From: Xanthocytophaga flava
GTDB lineage: Bacteria > Bacteroidota > Bacteroidia > Cytophagales > 172606-1
Assembly: GCA_030068525.1 (NCBI GenBank)
Contig: JASJOS010000001.1
Span: forward strand, 124,001-188,000
Length of the DNA: 64,000 bases
Direction: 5' to 3'
Shown: piece by piece, positions 46,616 to 56,078 of the stretch
Layout: each line of letters begins with the position of its first letter
Position numbering within the stretch: position 1 is the stretch's first letter
Notes under the pieces: generated by a model
What the model was told of the DNA's origin: nothing
The model's database searches: none
The model's input: the letters and a program-made list of their open reading frames with translations, nothing else
Translations under genes and position numbers: made by a program

Positions 46616-48661
46616 CTATTCAGATATAGAAGCCTTCGTTTCTCCTTTTATTTTTTCAGCTAAGTTTGGCAAAGTAATTTTGAAAGTTGTTCCCTGATTA
46701 ATTTCAGACTCTATAGCTATAACACCATTCAGTTTTTCAACGGCTTCTTTGACAATATATAGTCCTAAACCAGAACCTTTGGTAGCATGATTAGCCCGAT
46801 AGAATCGGTCAAATATCTTCTCTAAATGCTCGGAACTAATACCTTGTCCATTGTCTATTATCTCTATTACAGCCTTTTCAGGAGTTACATTTCCTCTAAT
46901 CCTAATAGAGGGAGAGGATTGATTCAAGTTATGGTAACGAATTGCATTTGAGATAAGATTGCTAAAGATCATATTCAGCCGTTTCGTATCACTGTAAAAT
47001 ACACCTGTCTGATTGACTTCTACTATTTTCTCAATCTTTATTGCTTCTTCCAGATGACTGAGATCGGTTAGTATATCCTCAATAAGTTTCGGGCAACTAA
47101 CTTCTTCCAGTTGTAGGTCTGTATTATTATTTCGTGCATAATCAATAATATCCTGAATCAGTAAATCCATTCGTCGCAGTGTCTTCTCCTGAAGATCTAT
47201 ATAGTGTGGCAATAGGCTATCCCCTGTGGTTTTGTCTTTCCGTATCAAATCAATCAAGCCTAACACAGAAGCAATAGGAGAACGTAAGTCATGCGAAACT
47301 CTGTACACCACGCCATCCATTTCAGCATTTAACTTCTGCAGCTGTTCATTGGTAGATTCTACCATTTTATTTTTCTCCTTCAACTGCAGGTTTCCTGTTT
47401 CCAGTTGAACGTTGGCTTGTTCCAGATCAGAGAAAGCAATAGAGTATTGGCGGGATAATGTCAATGCCTGTGAAAACACAAATACGACCAGTCCAATATA
47501 AAAGAAATGTCCCGTCTGTATAATAAAGCTAGTATACAATATGTCATTTACTATCATCAGGAACAATACGACAAAGCCAAACAGGAAGTATGTGCTTCCT
47601 ACCCGCTGATTTTTCCAGGCTTTGAAATAGACTGTAGCACCATATATAGCAATGAGAAATATATATATCTGGAAAGGACGAACTCCATAACTAAATATAT
47701 CGGGAGGAAACAAAAGAGTTAATCCGGCAAAAAGAAAACCAATCCAAACCACCCACCGGGTAACTACTCCCGAAACCTCTTTAGGAAACAGATAACGGGA
47801 ATATAAAACAAATACCAAAGGAGAAAGATAAAGTGACAAAAACTCAAGATGAATAAGAGTATTCCAGCTTATATCAGCCCAGACATTAATTCCATATTCT
47901 CCTGTGGTTAGTATACGTATAGATAGAAGATTACAAACAATAAAAAAATAAAGGGGAGAAGGATTGCGACGTAAAAATATATAAAGAAACAAATGATAGA
48001 GACCGATTAACAGAAAACTCCCAACCACGAAGTAATCCAAAGTCAGATTCTGTACACGTAAATGTTGAATATCCTTTGCCGGCCCCAGCTTAATTACATT
48101 CCAGAGCCCTCCCTTTCTATAATGGAAGTTCGATACAGGCACCAGAATTTCCAATGTATCACCTGTTGGCATAAAGACTGCTTCAAATGGGGAAAACTCA
48201 GGAGTCATCTCAACAAAAGAATGTCCTACTCGTCCCTCCTGCCCTACTTTTTGTCCATCTACATACATCTCCATCGCAGTAGAAGCAGTAAGTACTTTTA
48301 GGGCCAATAACTGTTTTTTATCAGGTAGGATAATTTTGAGCCGATACGTACAGTACCCATGCCCTTTTTTCCATTCACTACCAGCCACATTTGAATTCCA
48401 AACACCGGGGACAGATATATATGAAGTTACAGGTAGCTTGCGTGTATAAAAAGCCTCAGGGCTATACAGTCCATTCCAATACCACTCCCATTCTCCACTT
48501 AACTCAGTAATACCATTCTCTTGCCAGTCCCACTTACTTAAATCTAATACGCCTTTTGTTGCCTGCGGATATGCATTGGCAAACACACTTCTGGCAGGGA
48601 ATAATAGCACACATATTCCCCAGACAAAATACAATATGTTATGATTATAGCTCTTTGTCAC
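46616..48661 (-). CDS. 7TMR-DISM-type membrane histidine kinase
   Basis: About 681 residues. No ATG exists before residue 150. The GTG at 48661 gives a good signal peptide (SYNHNILYFVWGICVLLFPARSVFA), while a TTG at 48700 would prepend 13 residues. Domains in order are a periplasmic galactose-binding/jelly-roll-like sensor region (about 40-200), seven transmembrane helices (about 205-400), a coiled coil (about 405-445), HisKA with phospho-acceptor His in YRVSHDLRSPIASVLGLIDL (about 460) and HATPase_c with NAIRYHN, DNGQGIS and GSGLGLYIVKEAV. There is no receiver domain and no adjacent response regulator, so it is an orphan kinase. Confidence 0.88.
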   Translation of the reverse strand: MTKSYNHNILYFVWGICVLLFPARSVFANAYPQATKGVLDLSKWDWQENGITELSGEWEWYWNGLYSPEAFYTRKLPVTSYISVPGVWNSNVAGSEWKKGHGYCTYRLKIILPDKKQLLALKVLTASTAMEMYVDGQKVGQEGRVGHSFVEMTPEFSPFEAVFMPTGDTLEILVPVSNFHYRKGGLWNVIKLGPAKDIQHLRVQNLTLDYFVVGSFLLIGLYHLFLYIFLRRNPSPLYFFIVCNLLSIRILTTGEYGINVWADISWNTLIHLEFLSLYLSPLVFVLYSRYLFPKEVSGVVTRWVVWIGFLFAGLTLLFPPDIFSYGVRPFQIYIFLIAIYGATVYFKAWKNQRVGSTYFLFGFVVLFLMIVNDILYTSFIIQTGHFFYIGLVVFVFSQALTLSRQYSIAFSDLEQANVQLETGNLQLKEKNKMVESTNEQLQKLNAEMDGVVYRVSHDLRSPIASVLGLIDLIRKDKTTGDSLLPHYIDLQEKTLRRMDLLIQDIIDYARNNNTDLQLEEVSCPKLIEDILTDLSHLEEAIKIEKIVEVNQTGVFYSDTKRLNMIFSNLISNAIRYHNLNQSSPSIRIRGNVTPEKAVIEIIDNGQGISSEHLEKIFDRFYRANHATKGSGLGLYIVKEAVEKLNGVIAIESEINQGTTFKITLPNLAEKIKGETKASISE

Positions 48662-49085
48662 GTAAAATTTTCGATTTCCAGCAAAACTACGATAACCCAA
48701 TAGTAACGGATTTGTTTAACAAGCCTATGCGTAAAGTCTATACAACTACAGAGATCGACTAATTAGTAAATAATTGTACTCTCAATTATTTATATAAAAA
48801 TATATGCTTGAGCATAAAACAGTCAAGGCATTTCTCTCTATTGATGCAAATAACACAACTCCGAAAGATAACGCTAGTTCCTTACTCTATTTATATACAA
48901 CCCATCCTAATTAGTAACCAAAACACTTTTTAAAGAACCTGATTTCTCTTATTTGTATGTATTTCTTTTCAAATACGTGTCTTTGAATTTACTATGATGT
49001 TTTTACCTTTGTGACACGATACGTACATATGGCAAGCTATGACGGCATTGCCGGTTTTATTCATTCTACACATACTATTTTGACA
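48662..49085. other. Divergent intergenic region, histidine kinase to icd
   Basis: AT-rich, with the icd promoter at its right end. I see no further gene or hairpin. Confidence 0.4.
48982..49011 (+). promoter_or_regulatory. Promoter of icd
   Basis: TTTG (48982-48985), an 18-nt spacer and TACCTTTG (49004-49011), both exact Bacteroidota elements. The inferred start point near 49018 lies after an in-frame upstream start at 49011, which supports translation from 49086. Confidence 0.75.
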
Positions 49086-50315
49086 ATGGAAAAAATTAAA
49101 GTAGCCAACCCCGTCGTTGAACTGGACGGCGACGAAATGACCCGTATTATCTGGAAATTCATCAAAGACAAACTTATTCTTCCTTATCTGGATGTAGATA
49201 TTAAATACTATGACTTGGGCGTTGAATATCGCGATGAGACAAATGACCAGGTTACTGTTGACGCTGCTGAAGCTATTAAGAAATATGGAGTAGGTATCAA
49301 ATGTGCTACCATTACCCCTGACGAAGCTCGTGTACAAGAATTCAATCTGAAACAAATGTGGAAGTCTCCAAACGGTACGATCCGTAACATCCTGGATGGT
49401 ACTGTTTTCCGTGAGCCAATTGTTTGTACCAATGTGCCTCGTCTGGTTACTAACTGGGATTCTCCTATTGTAGTGGGTCGTCACGCATTTGGCGATCAAT
49501 ACCGTGCTACTGACTTTGTGGTTCCAGGAAAAGGGAAACTGACTATTAAGTTTGAAGGTGAAGATGGTAAAGTGATTGAACATACCGTGTATGACTTCAA
49601 AGGCAATGGGGTAGCGCTGGCAATGTACAACACAGATGAATCAATCCGTGGCTTTGCTCGTTCCTGCTTTAACATGGGCTTACAAAAAGGATGGCCAGTA
49701 TATTTATCTACTAAAAATACCATCCTGAAAAAATACGATGGTCGTTTCAAAGACATCTTCCAGGAGATCTTCGATGCAGAATTTGCTGACAAATTCAAAG
49801 CAGCAGGTATCGTATACGAACACCGTCTGATCGATGACATGGTAGCTTCTGCACTGAAGTGGAATGGCAAGTTTGTATGGGCTTGTAAAAACTATGACGG
49901 CGACGTACAGTCTGACTCAGTAGCACAAGGTTTCGGATCTCTGGGTATGATGACATCTGTACTGATCACTCCTGATGGAAAGATCATGGAAGCAGAAGCT
50001 GCTCACGGAACGGTAACCCGTCACTATCGCGAACACCAAAAAGGTAACCCAACCTCTACTAACCCAGTAGCTTCTATCTTTGCATGGACTCGTGGTCTGG
50101 CTTTCCGTGGTAAACTGGATGGCAACCAGGATCTGATCGACTTCTGTACTGCCTTGGAAGATGTATGCGTAGAAACCATAGAAAGTGGCAAAATGACCAA
50201 AGATCTTGCCATCTCGGTTTTTGGAAATAAAGTAAATCATGGTGAACACTATCTGTATACAGAAGAATTTCTGGATTTACTGGATAAGAACCTTCAGGCA
50301 AAACGTAAAAAATAA
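49086..50315 (+). CDS. icd: NADP-dependent isocitrate dehydrogenase (dimeric, eukaryote-like)
   Basis: Oxidatively decarboxylates isocitrate to 2-oxoglutarate in the TCA cycle. From the ATG at 49086 the protein has about 409 residues, the size of the homodimeric IDH subfamily shared with eukaryotes. Signatures are [14 protein letters not shown] (about residues 9-22), [20 protein letters not shown] (substrate loop, about 93-112), the Lys/Asp catalytic region [11 protein letters not shown] (about 245-255) and [17 protein letters not shown] (about 305-321), which includes NADP-binding residues. An upstream in-frame ATG at 49011 lies inside the promoter. Confidence 0.97.
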   Translation: MEKIKVANPVVELDGDEMTRIIWKFIKDKLILPYLDVDIKYYDLGVEYRDETNDQVTVDAAEAIKKYGVGIKCATITPDEARVQEFNLKQMWKSPNGTIRNILDGTVFREPIVCTNVPRLVTNWDSPIVVGRHAFGDQYRATDFVVPGKGKLTIKFEGEDGKVIEHTVYDFKGNGVALAMYNTDESIRGFARSCFNMGLQKGWPVYLSTKNTILKKYDGRFKDIFQEIFDAEFADKFKAAGIVYEHRLIDDMVASALKWNGKFVWACKNYDGDVQSDSVAQGFGSLGMMTSVLITPDGKIMEAEAAHGTVTRHYREHQKGNPTSTNPVASIFAWTRGLAFRGKLDGNQDLIDFCTALEDVCVETIESGKMTKDLAISVFGNKVNHGEHYLYTEEFLDLLDKNLQAKRKK

Positions 50316-50350
50316 GGCATACACTTTTTTTTACGAAAAAATTTTATTTC

Positions 50351-50386
50351 AAACCCTGGTAAAGATTATTACCAGGGTTTTTCTTT
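50351..50386 (+). terminator. Terminator of icd
   Basis: An 11-bp perfect stem (50351-50361 with 50370-50380), 8-nt loop and ttcttttg tail, 36 nt past the stop. Confidence 0.88.
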
Positions 50387-50479
50387 TGTCAGAAATGTTT
50401 TCCTTTTGAACATATACATATTAATCTAAGATATTATCTTTCAACCGACTAACCCTTCATTCATTATCTATTAAAGTCT

Positions 50480-51256
50480 ATGCGAAATAATTCTTTTGGT
50501 GCAGCTTATCTCTTTGCTGTTACTATTCTTGTGTTGATTGTCTTTGCGGTTCTTAAATATCTCCAGATTCAGGCAGGAACGCTGGTTGACTGGGTAATTG
50601 GCATTGTAGCCTTCTGGTGGCTTACAGGTATTACAACCATTCCCTGGAATATGCACTTTGCCGCTAAAGAAGTATTGGTGGATGCTCAGACATCTTCTGA
50701 TAAAGGTATTGAGGTAAAGGCAGCAGACATAAGTTATGCTCAACGTCTCTCCAAACGCTTTCTATGGGCAGCCATCTTTCTTCATATTATATCTGCATTA
50801 GTTCTTTATTTACTGGCCTATTATGGTGTTACAGTAGTAGGTTATATGGCCTCTCTGGCAGCACTAGGACTTACTTTTGTGCGACCACTGTCTCGTTTAT
50901 ATGATTATGTGGTACATCGCCTGCAATCTATCCGCCATGAAATACGTTATCCGAGAGACGATGTATATGAGCTTAGTGCCAAATTAAACGAAGTAGCCAG
51001 CAAAGTAACTGTATTGGAGGAAATGTTAAATCTTTCATACAGAGAATCCTGGGCCAGCAAGCAACAGGAAGAACTTGCTTATCTGACAAACAAACTCTCT
51101 GAACTTGATAAAGAGACTGATCGTATCAAACAACAGAATGCCCGTGAGCATGAACAACTGGCCCGTCGTTCGGAGCAGGAAATTGCTAAACTTTCAGAGG
51201 ATGCACAGTTCCTGAATCAGGTTCGGGAATTAATCCGGTTTGTAAAGGGAGCATAA
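50480..51256 (+). CDS. Membrane protein with four helices and a C-terminal coiled coil
   Basis: A 258-residue protein. Hydrophobic helices lie at about residues 9-28, 36-54, 96-116 and 119-137. A Cys-free cytoplasmic loop (KEVLVDAQTSSDKGIEVKAADISYAQR, about 64-90) links helices 2 and 3. The last 100 residues are a long charged coiled coil (KLNEVASKVTVLEEMLNLSYRES... to ELIRFVKGA). I do not recognise the family. The architecture suggests a membrane-anchored scaffold. It is monocistronic, with a bidirectional terminator after it. Confidence 0.7.
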   Translation: MRNNSFGAAYLFAVTILVLIVFAVLKYLQIQAGTLVDWVIGIVAFWWLTGITTIPWNMHFAAKEVLVDAQTSSDKGIEVKAADISYAQRLSKRFLWAAIFLHIISALVLYLLAYYGVTVVGYMASLAALGLTFVRPLSRLYDYVVHRLQSIRHEIRYPRDDVYELSAKLNEVASKVTVLEEMLNLSYRESWASKQQEELAYLTNKLSELDKETDRIKQQNAREHEQLARRSEQEIAKLSEDAQFLNQVRELIRFVKGA

Positions 51257-51264
51257 TTATATAT

Positions 51265-51301
51265 AGTGTTGCGGCTATACCTTCTACCCAGTCGCAACAC
51301 T
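51265..51301. terminator. Bidirectional terminator between convergent genes
   Basis: Arms agtgttgcg (51265-51273) and cgcaacact (51293-51301) are exact inverted repeats, followed by a T-rich tail, between the coiled-coil gene and the nucleoside hydrolase gene. Confidence 0.7.
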
Positions 51302-51312
51302 TACCTCTTTTA

Positions 51313-52227
51313 TTATTTTCCAGTTATCTTCCACCAATCGTTTATCATTCCTTTTACATCTATCTGAGTATAGACAGATACTTCTCGTTGTGTGTTTTCA
51401 GGTGGTGTTAATCGCTTCTCTTCTTTGGCCAGGTCAGGACGGGCTACTGCTATCATTAATGCCAGATCCCAGAAAATACGTTCTTTGTCTCCGGGAGCAT
51501 TGCTTAGCCAGCGGGTCACCAGGTAATCCCATACACCACCCTTTCCGGAAAGCCGTTTTGAGATTTCCTCTAGTGTAAACTTAAAATCATACAGAATATT
51601 AATTGGCATCAGATGCAAGTCAACTCCTTCTGTATTGAACAAAAAGTTAATAGCATTCAAATCATTCCGAACATTAAACTCGTCTTTGTTCCAGATCTTC
51701 TTCGTAGCATCATAATGCCCTCCCAGATTGTAACAGATTACTTTGGGCATGATATCCGGAGCTAATTTCAATGCGGATGCCACATTGGTAGCGGCACCCA
51801 GACTAATAATTATCAGTTTTTCATTTGCAGGCATTCGCCGGGCAGTATGTATCATCAATTGAGTTGCCGGAGAATTTCGCCCTTCGTATTCTCCCCAAGG
51901 TTGCCCCATAATCATTTCTGATCCCAGTGGTGCCGGAATATCTATACGGCTCATTAATCTGAGCAGGTCCTCGTTCAGCTTCTGACTTTCCTGAACTGTA
52001 TTGGGAGGAGACAACTGATTATGCCACTGAGCAGAACACAATCCTTTGACTTGAAAACGCGGTTCCAGCAATGCCCTTACAATCGCATACAAATCATCAA
52101 TCTCATTGGCTGTATCTGCATCAATAATTACTGTGAGTTTCTTATCCGCCAAAGAGCTGGACCAGGAAGTTGCAGTGGTACCTGCGACAAGGAAGGTAAG
52201 TAGCCGAGAAAATGTGCGGCGTTTCAT
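51313..52227 (-). CDS. Exported inosine-uridine-type nucleoside hydrolase
   Basis: A 304-residue protein with an N-terminal KRRTFSRLLTFLVAG sequence, which looks like a twin-arginine or basic Sec signal. The nucleoside hydrolase Ca2+/ribose motif is DADTANEIDDLYA (about residues 35-47, in place of the usual DTDxGxDDA). Further family segments are PLGSEMIM, IISLGAATNVASAL (about 144-157), NVRNDLNAINFLF and HLMPINIL. The enzyme splits nucleosides into base and ribose. The diverged D-motif (alanine-asparagine-glutamate in place of GxD) could mean altered specificity. Export implies salvage of extracellular nucleosides. Confidence 0.87.
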   Translation of the reverse strand: MKRRTFSRLLTFLVAGTTATSWSSSLADKKLTVIIDADTANEIDDLYAIVRALLEPRFQVKGLCSAQWHNQLSPPNTVQESQKLNEDLLRLMSRIDIPAPLGSEMIMGQPWGEYEGRNSPATQLMIHTARRMPANEKLIIISLGAATNVASALKLAPDIMPKVICYNLGGHYDATKKIWNKDEFNVRNDLNAINFLFNTEGVDLHLMPINILYDFKFTLEEISKRLSGKGGVWDYLVTRWLSNAPGDKERIFWDLALMIAVARPDLAKEEKRLTPPENTQREVSVYTQIDVKGMINDWWKITGK

Positions 52228-52581
52228 ACGAAGAAATATTTTATGTATTGCAGTTTTTTATTGACCAATGACGAAAACATCATTTTGGACAGTTAAACTT
52301 AAATGCAAATAGAATAATTTGTGCTGTAGAACACAATTTAAAACAAATTATTTCAGCAGATTTTAATAGAATTATGATGACCTAGTCATCTTTTTGAATA
52401 TGGGCTTTTACCTCAATTCTTTACTTCTTATCTGGATTGTTATAAAACATAGTTTTCTTCTATGTAGTAATTTTGCAACTTTATTTCCTATAGTCATAAT
52501 GCCATAAAAAATCTTTTCAAAACCTTGTTAACCAGATAGGATAGAGTGCTATTAATAAATAGAATCTAATATCCTGAAAAG
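52228..52581. other. 354-bp divergent intergenic region
   Basis: Between the nucleoside hydrolase and caspase-like genes. A single exact -7 box TAATTTTG (52468-52475) lies 107 nt before the caspase-like start, with no good -33. No gene is seen. Confidence 0.45.
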
Positions 52582-53898
52582 ATGACCTGCCATCGACTTC
52601 TCCTGTTAGTACTGCTTCTCTTATGCAAATATAGTACGGTCCTTTCACAAAGTTTTTATGAAATTACCTGGACAAGTGATCAGGTCGCCTACAATGCATT
52701 GCTGGTATTCTATAGCAGTGACAACGCTTATATTCGGGTTCGCTACCAGGCGAATGAAGCATATAATGTTGCGGAATACCCCTGCAAAGGAGAATACCGA
52801 TACACATCCACAGGCAGTCAGTATTATCTGATTAATGGTGAAAACGCCCGGATTGTATATACAACCAGCAAAACGAATCAGATAGGTTATACTGCTGATA
52901 ACTTCTACTTTACGAATGTCAATGCAAAGGGAGAATTTGAAGACTTTTATACACTAGATGATGCACAACTACAAAAGCTTGCCACACAAGAACGTGTCAA
53001 TCCAGCGAAATGTACCTGGAAGAAATTAGATCCTTCCTTGTTTACCTCTACATACTTATACAACTATTTCGACACATCTGAGCCTCAATACAAGCAATTC
53101 CTTGCTCTGGCACGTCACAAAACACCTATTGCAACTGTCAATTGCAAGTTGCATCTTATTATTGTTGCTAATACACTGGATAATAGTATTGGAAAAGGTT
53201 GCAGCGTAGATAAAGACAAGTTGGATAATGAATTCACAAATATTGCCAGCGCATTGGGTATGCCTATCCAGAAATACATTATCTATGGTCAGAACTTTAA
53301 GAAAGACAATGTAATGCAGACGCTCCAGCAGTTAAATCCATCTTCCAATGATGTAGTAATATTCTTCTATCGGGGACACGGATTCCGGTGGTCTGACCAA
53401 CAAAGCGACTGGCCACTGATGTCTATGCGTTATTCTACACTCCAACCTTTTGAAAGTATTGCACTCGATGAAGTATATCAGACAATTGTATCCAAAGGAG
53501 CACGATTAAATCTGATATTGGGAGACTTGTGTAATTCAGATGGCAGCAGTCTGCCTTCTAATCTAGCCTCCAATATGTTTCAGGCAGAGCCTCATCCCAA
53601 TATTGAAAAGCTACATAGATTGTTTGTAAAGTCAAGAGGAAACCTACTGTCTGCAGCCGCACAGAAAGGTGAAGTATCCTGGACCAACAACTATGATGGA
53701 GGTTTTTATACATCCAGCTTCCTGGAATCGTTTTATGAAGGTATCAGTGAAATATCAGGTAATGCAGACTGGCAAAAAATAATAGATAGTACCATCAATA
53801 AGGCTCGTTACAAGTCATCCTATGGATGTACCTATAATGGAAAGGGTTGTTCTACCCAGAATGGAATCCGCTATGTTGCTATAAATTATATTCCATGA
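52582..53898 (+). CDS. Secreted caspase-family (C14-like) protein
   Basis: A 438-residue protein with a signal peptide (LLLLVLLLLCKYSTVLSQ). An uncharacterised beta-rich N-terminal region (about 25-190) is followed by a caspase-like domain (about 195-420). Its catalytic dyad is visible: His in FFYRGHGFRWSD (about residue 272) and Cys in LILGDLCNSDGS (about 319). The strand pattern (CKLHLIIVANTL, NDVVIFFYRGHG) matches metacaspase/ortho-caspase p20. Most bacterial caspase homologues are cytoplasmic, so export is notable. The stop codon overlaps the start of the next lipoprotein gene by 4 nt, indicating coupled translation and a likely partnership (inference). Confidence 0.82.
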   Translation: MTCHRLLLLVLLLLCKYSTVLSQSFYEITWTSDQVAYNALLVFYSSDNAYIRVRYQANEAYNVAEYPCKGEYRYTSTGSQYYLINGENARIVYTTSKTNQIGYTADNFYFTNVNAKGEFEDFYTLDDAQLQKLATQERVNPAKCTWKKLDPSLFTSTYLYNYFDTSEPQYKQFLALARHKTPIATVNCKLHLIIVANTLDNSIGKGCSVDKDKLDNEFTNIASALGMPIQKYIIYGQNFKKDNVMQTLQQLNPSSNDVVIFFYRGHGFRWSDQQSDWPLMSMRYSTLQPFESIALDEVYQTIVSKGARLNLILGDLCNSDGSSLPSNLASNMFQAEPHPNIEKLHRLFVKSRGNLLSAAAQKGEVSWTNNYDGGFYTSSFLESFYEGISEISGNADWQKIIDSTINKARYKSSYGCTYNGKGCSTQNGIRYVAINYIP

Positions 53899-54353
53899 TA
53901 CGATCTTTGAGCTTTCTGTTCTTCACTTCTGTAGTGATCGTTTCATGCTCCCGGCCTGTCTATCAGGAGGAATTCTCAATTGTGAATAAGACAAATACTG
54001 TCACACTATTTGAGATAGACCCATTCCCTGTTGAACTGAACAAACAAAGTACTTCCGAAAGATATATTGAAAACTATAGAATAAAGGAGAGCATTGAAGT
54101 AGCAGATTCATCTCGACACACACTGCTTAAAGCAATGGTCGCACCGGACAACTACATACCCGACAACAGTCGTGGATGTGAGTTCTTCCCCAGGTTCGCC
54201 ATTAAGTTTGGCGAAAAAATGGTCACTCTGATAAGTACCAGACCCTGTCCCAAAATTGAATATCACATAACAGGTAAAGATCAAATAAAGATAGTAGACC
54301 TTATTGATAACAGTACTATTGAAAAGAGCCTCATCTACCATATAGGAAACTGA
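53895..54353 (+). CDS. Lipoprotein coupled to the caspase-like gene
   Basis: About 152 residues from the ATG at 53895, which overlaps the caspase-like stop (ATGA). A longer frame from 53847 is ignored because it would overlap the caspase gene by 52 nt. The signal peptide IRSLSFLFFTSVVIVSC ends in a lipobox VSC, so the protein is probably outer- or inner-membrane anchored. The mature part is beta-rich and acidic, without a recognised domain (motifs YQEEFSIVNKTNTVTLFEIDPFPVEL and CEFFPRFAIKFGEKMVTLISTRPCP). A role as inhibitor, substrate or anchor of the caspase-like protein is speculative. Confidence 0.72.
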   Translation: MIRSLSFLFFTSVVIVSCSRPVYQEEFSIVNKTNTVTLFEIDPFPVELNKQSTSERYIENYRIKESIEVADSSRHTLLKAMVAPDNYIPDNSRGCEFFPRFAIKFGEKMVTLISTRPCPKIEYHITGKDQIKIVDLIDNSTIEKSLIYHIGN

Positions 54354-54377
54354 GGTCCCAAAAGAGGAATAAGTAAA

Positions 54378-54944
54378 TTATTCTTTGAGTGTTATGGGTC
54401 GAATCACTTTACAGGGGTTGCCGGCAGCAAATACATCGGATGGAATATCTTTAGTTACTACGCTACCTGCACCGATAACTACTCGGTCTCCAATGGTGAC
54501 ACCAGGACAAATTACAGCGCTCCCTCCTACCCAAACATCTTCTCCAATGGTAATAGGTTTAGCATACTCTACTCCAGAAGACCTTTCTTTGTGATCAATA
54601 GGATGGGTTGCCGTATAGATCTGTACATTAGGTCCGAACATGGTTCTACTACCTATTTTCACATAGGTTACATCCAGTACCACACAATTAAAATTGAAAA
54701 ACACTTTCTCACCCACAATCATGTAACTTCCATAGTCACAATAGAAAGGAGGTTGTAGCCATAAGTCAGGCCCTGCGTTTGGAATCAACTCTTTTAGAAT
54801 CCGCATTCTTTCTTCTGTCTGATCTTCCCGGCTGTCATTTAATTCCTTAATGAGTAATCTGGTTCGAAGACGTTCTTCTACCAGTTCCTGGTCTAGTGGA
54901 TTGTATAACTCTCCAGCGAGCATTTTCTCTTTCTCTGTTTTCAT
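54378..54944 (-). CDS. Maltose/galactoside O-acetyltransferase family protein
   Basis: A 188-residue left-handed beta-helix (hexapeptide) acetyltransferase of the Maa/LacA group. The N-terminal cap MLAGELYNPLDQELVEERLRTR (about residues 8-29) and FYCDYGSYMIVGEKVFFNFNCVVLD (about 67-91) are typical. The catalytic His lies in YTATHPIDHKERSSGVEY (about 110-127). Repeating IGEDVWVGGSAVICPGVTIGDRVVIGAGSVVTKDIP (about 132-167) forms the hexapeptide helix with acetyl-CoA groove. The physiological sugar substrate is not known. Confidence 0.93.
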   Translation of the reverse strand: MKTEKEKMLAGELYNPLDQELVEERLRTRLLIKELNDSREDQTEERMRILKELIPNAGPDLWLQPPFYCDYGSYMIVGEKVFFNFNCVVLDVTYVKIGSRTMFGPNVQIYTATHPIDHKERSSGVEYAKPITIGEDVWVGGSAVICPGVTIGDRVVIGAGSVVTKDIPSDVFAAGNPCKVIRPITLKE

Positions 54945-55082
54945 TGTAGATGAGGGAATTTAGATGGGTAATAAAAAATGAAAAATCTGATCCGGTATCT
55001 ATAAGAAGTTATACCAGATCAGTAAGTAGTTACCTGAAAAATGTATTGTGTTATCGATTCCTGCCACCCCAATCTTTACAGT

Positions 55083-55430
55083 CTACACATTGGGATCAAT
55101 CAGTAAGTAGGCAAATTCACATACCTCCAGTAACTCGGAAGAAGAGCGAGCCGAACGTGTTTTTTTCTTTAATCCTTCAATGGAATCCCGATGGCTTTGA
55201 GACATTTTCCATTTTAAAACTTTATCCAAGGCTAACAGGATATATTCTTTCACCTTTTCGAGTTGTACTTCGGCATCAGGCGAATTGGCAGGGCCACGTT
55301 TGCCTTTTTCTTTATTGATAAGATTAGCCATTACACTGGCATAAGCCCCATTTTTAGTAGTTGGTTTTCCTCCATATACTTGTAGAAGAAAACTTTCATA
55401 TATAGCGGCTAATGATAATGAATCAGACAT
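55083..55430 (-). CDS. Small cytoplasmic protein, unknown
   Basis: A 115-residue acidic-basic protein without a signal peptide. It appears mostly helical (SLSLAAIYESFLLQVYGG; VQLEKVKEYILLALDKVLKWKMS). No family recognised. It is transcribed towards the sugar acetyltransferase gene with a 138-nt gap, so it may be a separate unit. Confidence 0.55.
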   Translation of the reverse strand: MSDSLSLAAIYESFLLQVYGGKPTTKNGAYASVMANLINKEKGKRGPANSPDAEVQLEKVKEYILLALDKVLKWKMSQSHRDSIEGLKKKTRSARSSSELLEVCEFAYLLIDPNV

Positions 55431-55535
55431 ACTAGTAAGTATTAAAACCTAAATTGCTATTGTTATACAACCACAAAGGTAGTTCAATTTACATTCTGCA
55501 TTATCAGCTTATAACGACATATTTATTCGATTCAT

Positions 55536-55742
55536 TTAACTCCTCTTCTTTAGTGATAAAGTAATAACCGAAGCAGAGAGAGGAATGGCCTGATTGTAGT
55601 GAAGCACTTTGTTAATCCTATACCCGTCCTGAAGGGCATTTTGTAATTCGGTATGATATACTCCAATGTGTGCAGCCTGCCCGGCTACAAGATATTCAAT
55701 TTTTATTTCGGAAGCCTGAATAGTAATAATTCGCTCAGTCAT
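55536..55742 (-). CDS. Very small protein, unknown
   Basis: A 68-residue frame (MTERIITIQASEIKIEYLVAGQ...SLKKRS), mixed alpha/beta in composition, with an ATG start and normal-looking codon usage. It lies 105 nt upstream of the 115-residue gene, on the same strand. It may be a real small gene or a chance frame. Confidence 0.4.
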   Translation of the reverse strand: MTERIITIQASEIKIEYLVAGQAAHIGVYHTELQNALQDGYRINKVLHYNQAIPLSASVITLSLKKRS

Positions 55743-55912
55743 TTAGAAAAGATAGTGATAAAAAAATCATAGGTAAAAGTATGAATCTGAACAAAGACAG
55801 GCAAAGCTACTAAAGATGTTGTATTTTACTGTCTCAAAACACTATTTTCTGTAGTATGAATATAATTTTGAGAGCAGAAATGAAATAAATCAAAAAAGAT
55901 TGATAGGTTAAT

Positions 55913-55942
55913 TTTGCTAATATATTTTTTTCTTTACTTTTG
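55913..55942 (+). promoter_or_regulatory. Promoter of tRNA-Leu(CAG)
   Basis: TTTG (55913-55916), an 18-nt spacer and TACTTTTG (55935-55942). Transcription should start about 6 nt before the mature tRNA, which begins at 55955. Confidence 0.75.
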
Positions 55943-55954
55943 CACTCCACTTGA

Positions 55955-56038
55955 GCCGAAGTGGCGGAATTGGTAGACGCACACGTTTCAGGGGCGTGCG
56001 AGGGTAACCTTGTACGAGTTCGACTCTCGTCTTCGGCA
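55955..56038 (+). tRNA. tRNA-Leu(CAG)
   Basis: An 84-nt class-II tRNA. The acceptor stem gccgaag pairs with cttcggc (56031-56037). The D-arm is ggcggaattggtagacgc. The anticodon stem cacgt/gcgtg frames the loop ttcaggg, anticodon CAG, which reads CUG (Leu). The variable arm and a T-arm (acgag/ctcgt, loop ttcgact) are normal. CCA is not encoded. The gene has its own promoter and terminator. Confidence 0.95.
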
Positions 56039-56042
56039 CTAG

Positions 56043-56078
56043 AAAAAACGCTTATTTGTGAAAATAAGCGTTTTTTTT
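56043..56078 (+). terminator. Terminator of tRNA-Leu(CAG)
   Basis: A 15-bp perfect stem (56043-56057 with 56062-56076), 4-nt loop gtga and an eight-T run, 5 nt after the tRNA. Confidence 0.95.

Noticed and set aside
49011-49085. An upstream in-frame start for icd
   Set aside because: It lies on the last base of the -7 promoter element, before the inferred transcription start.
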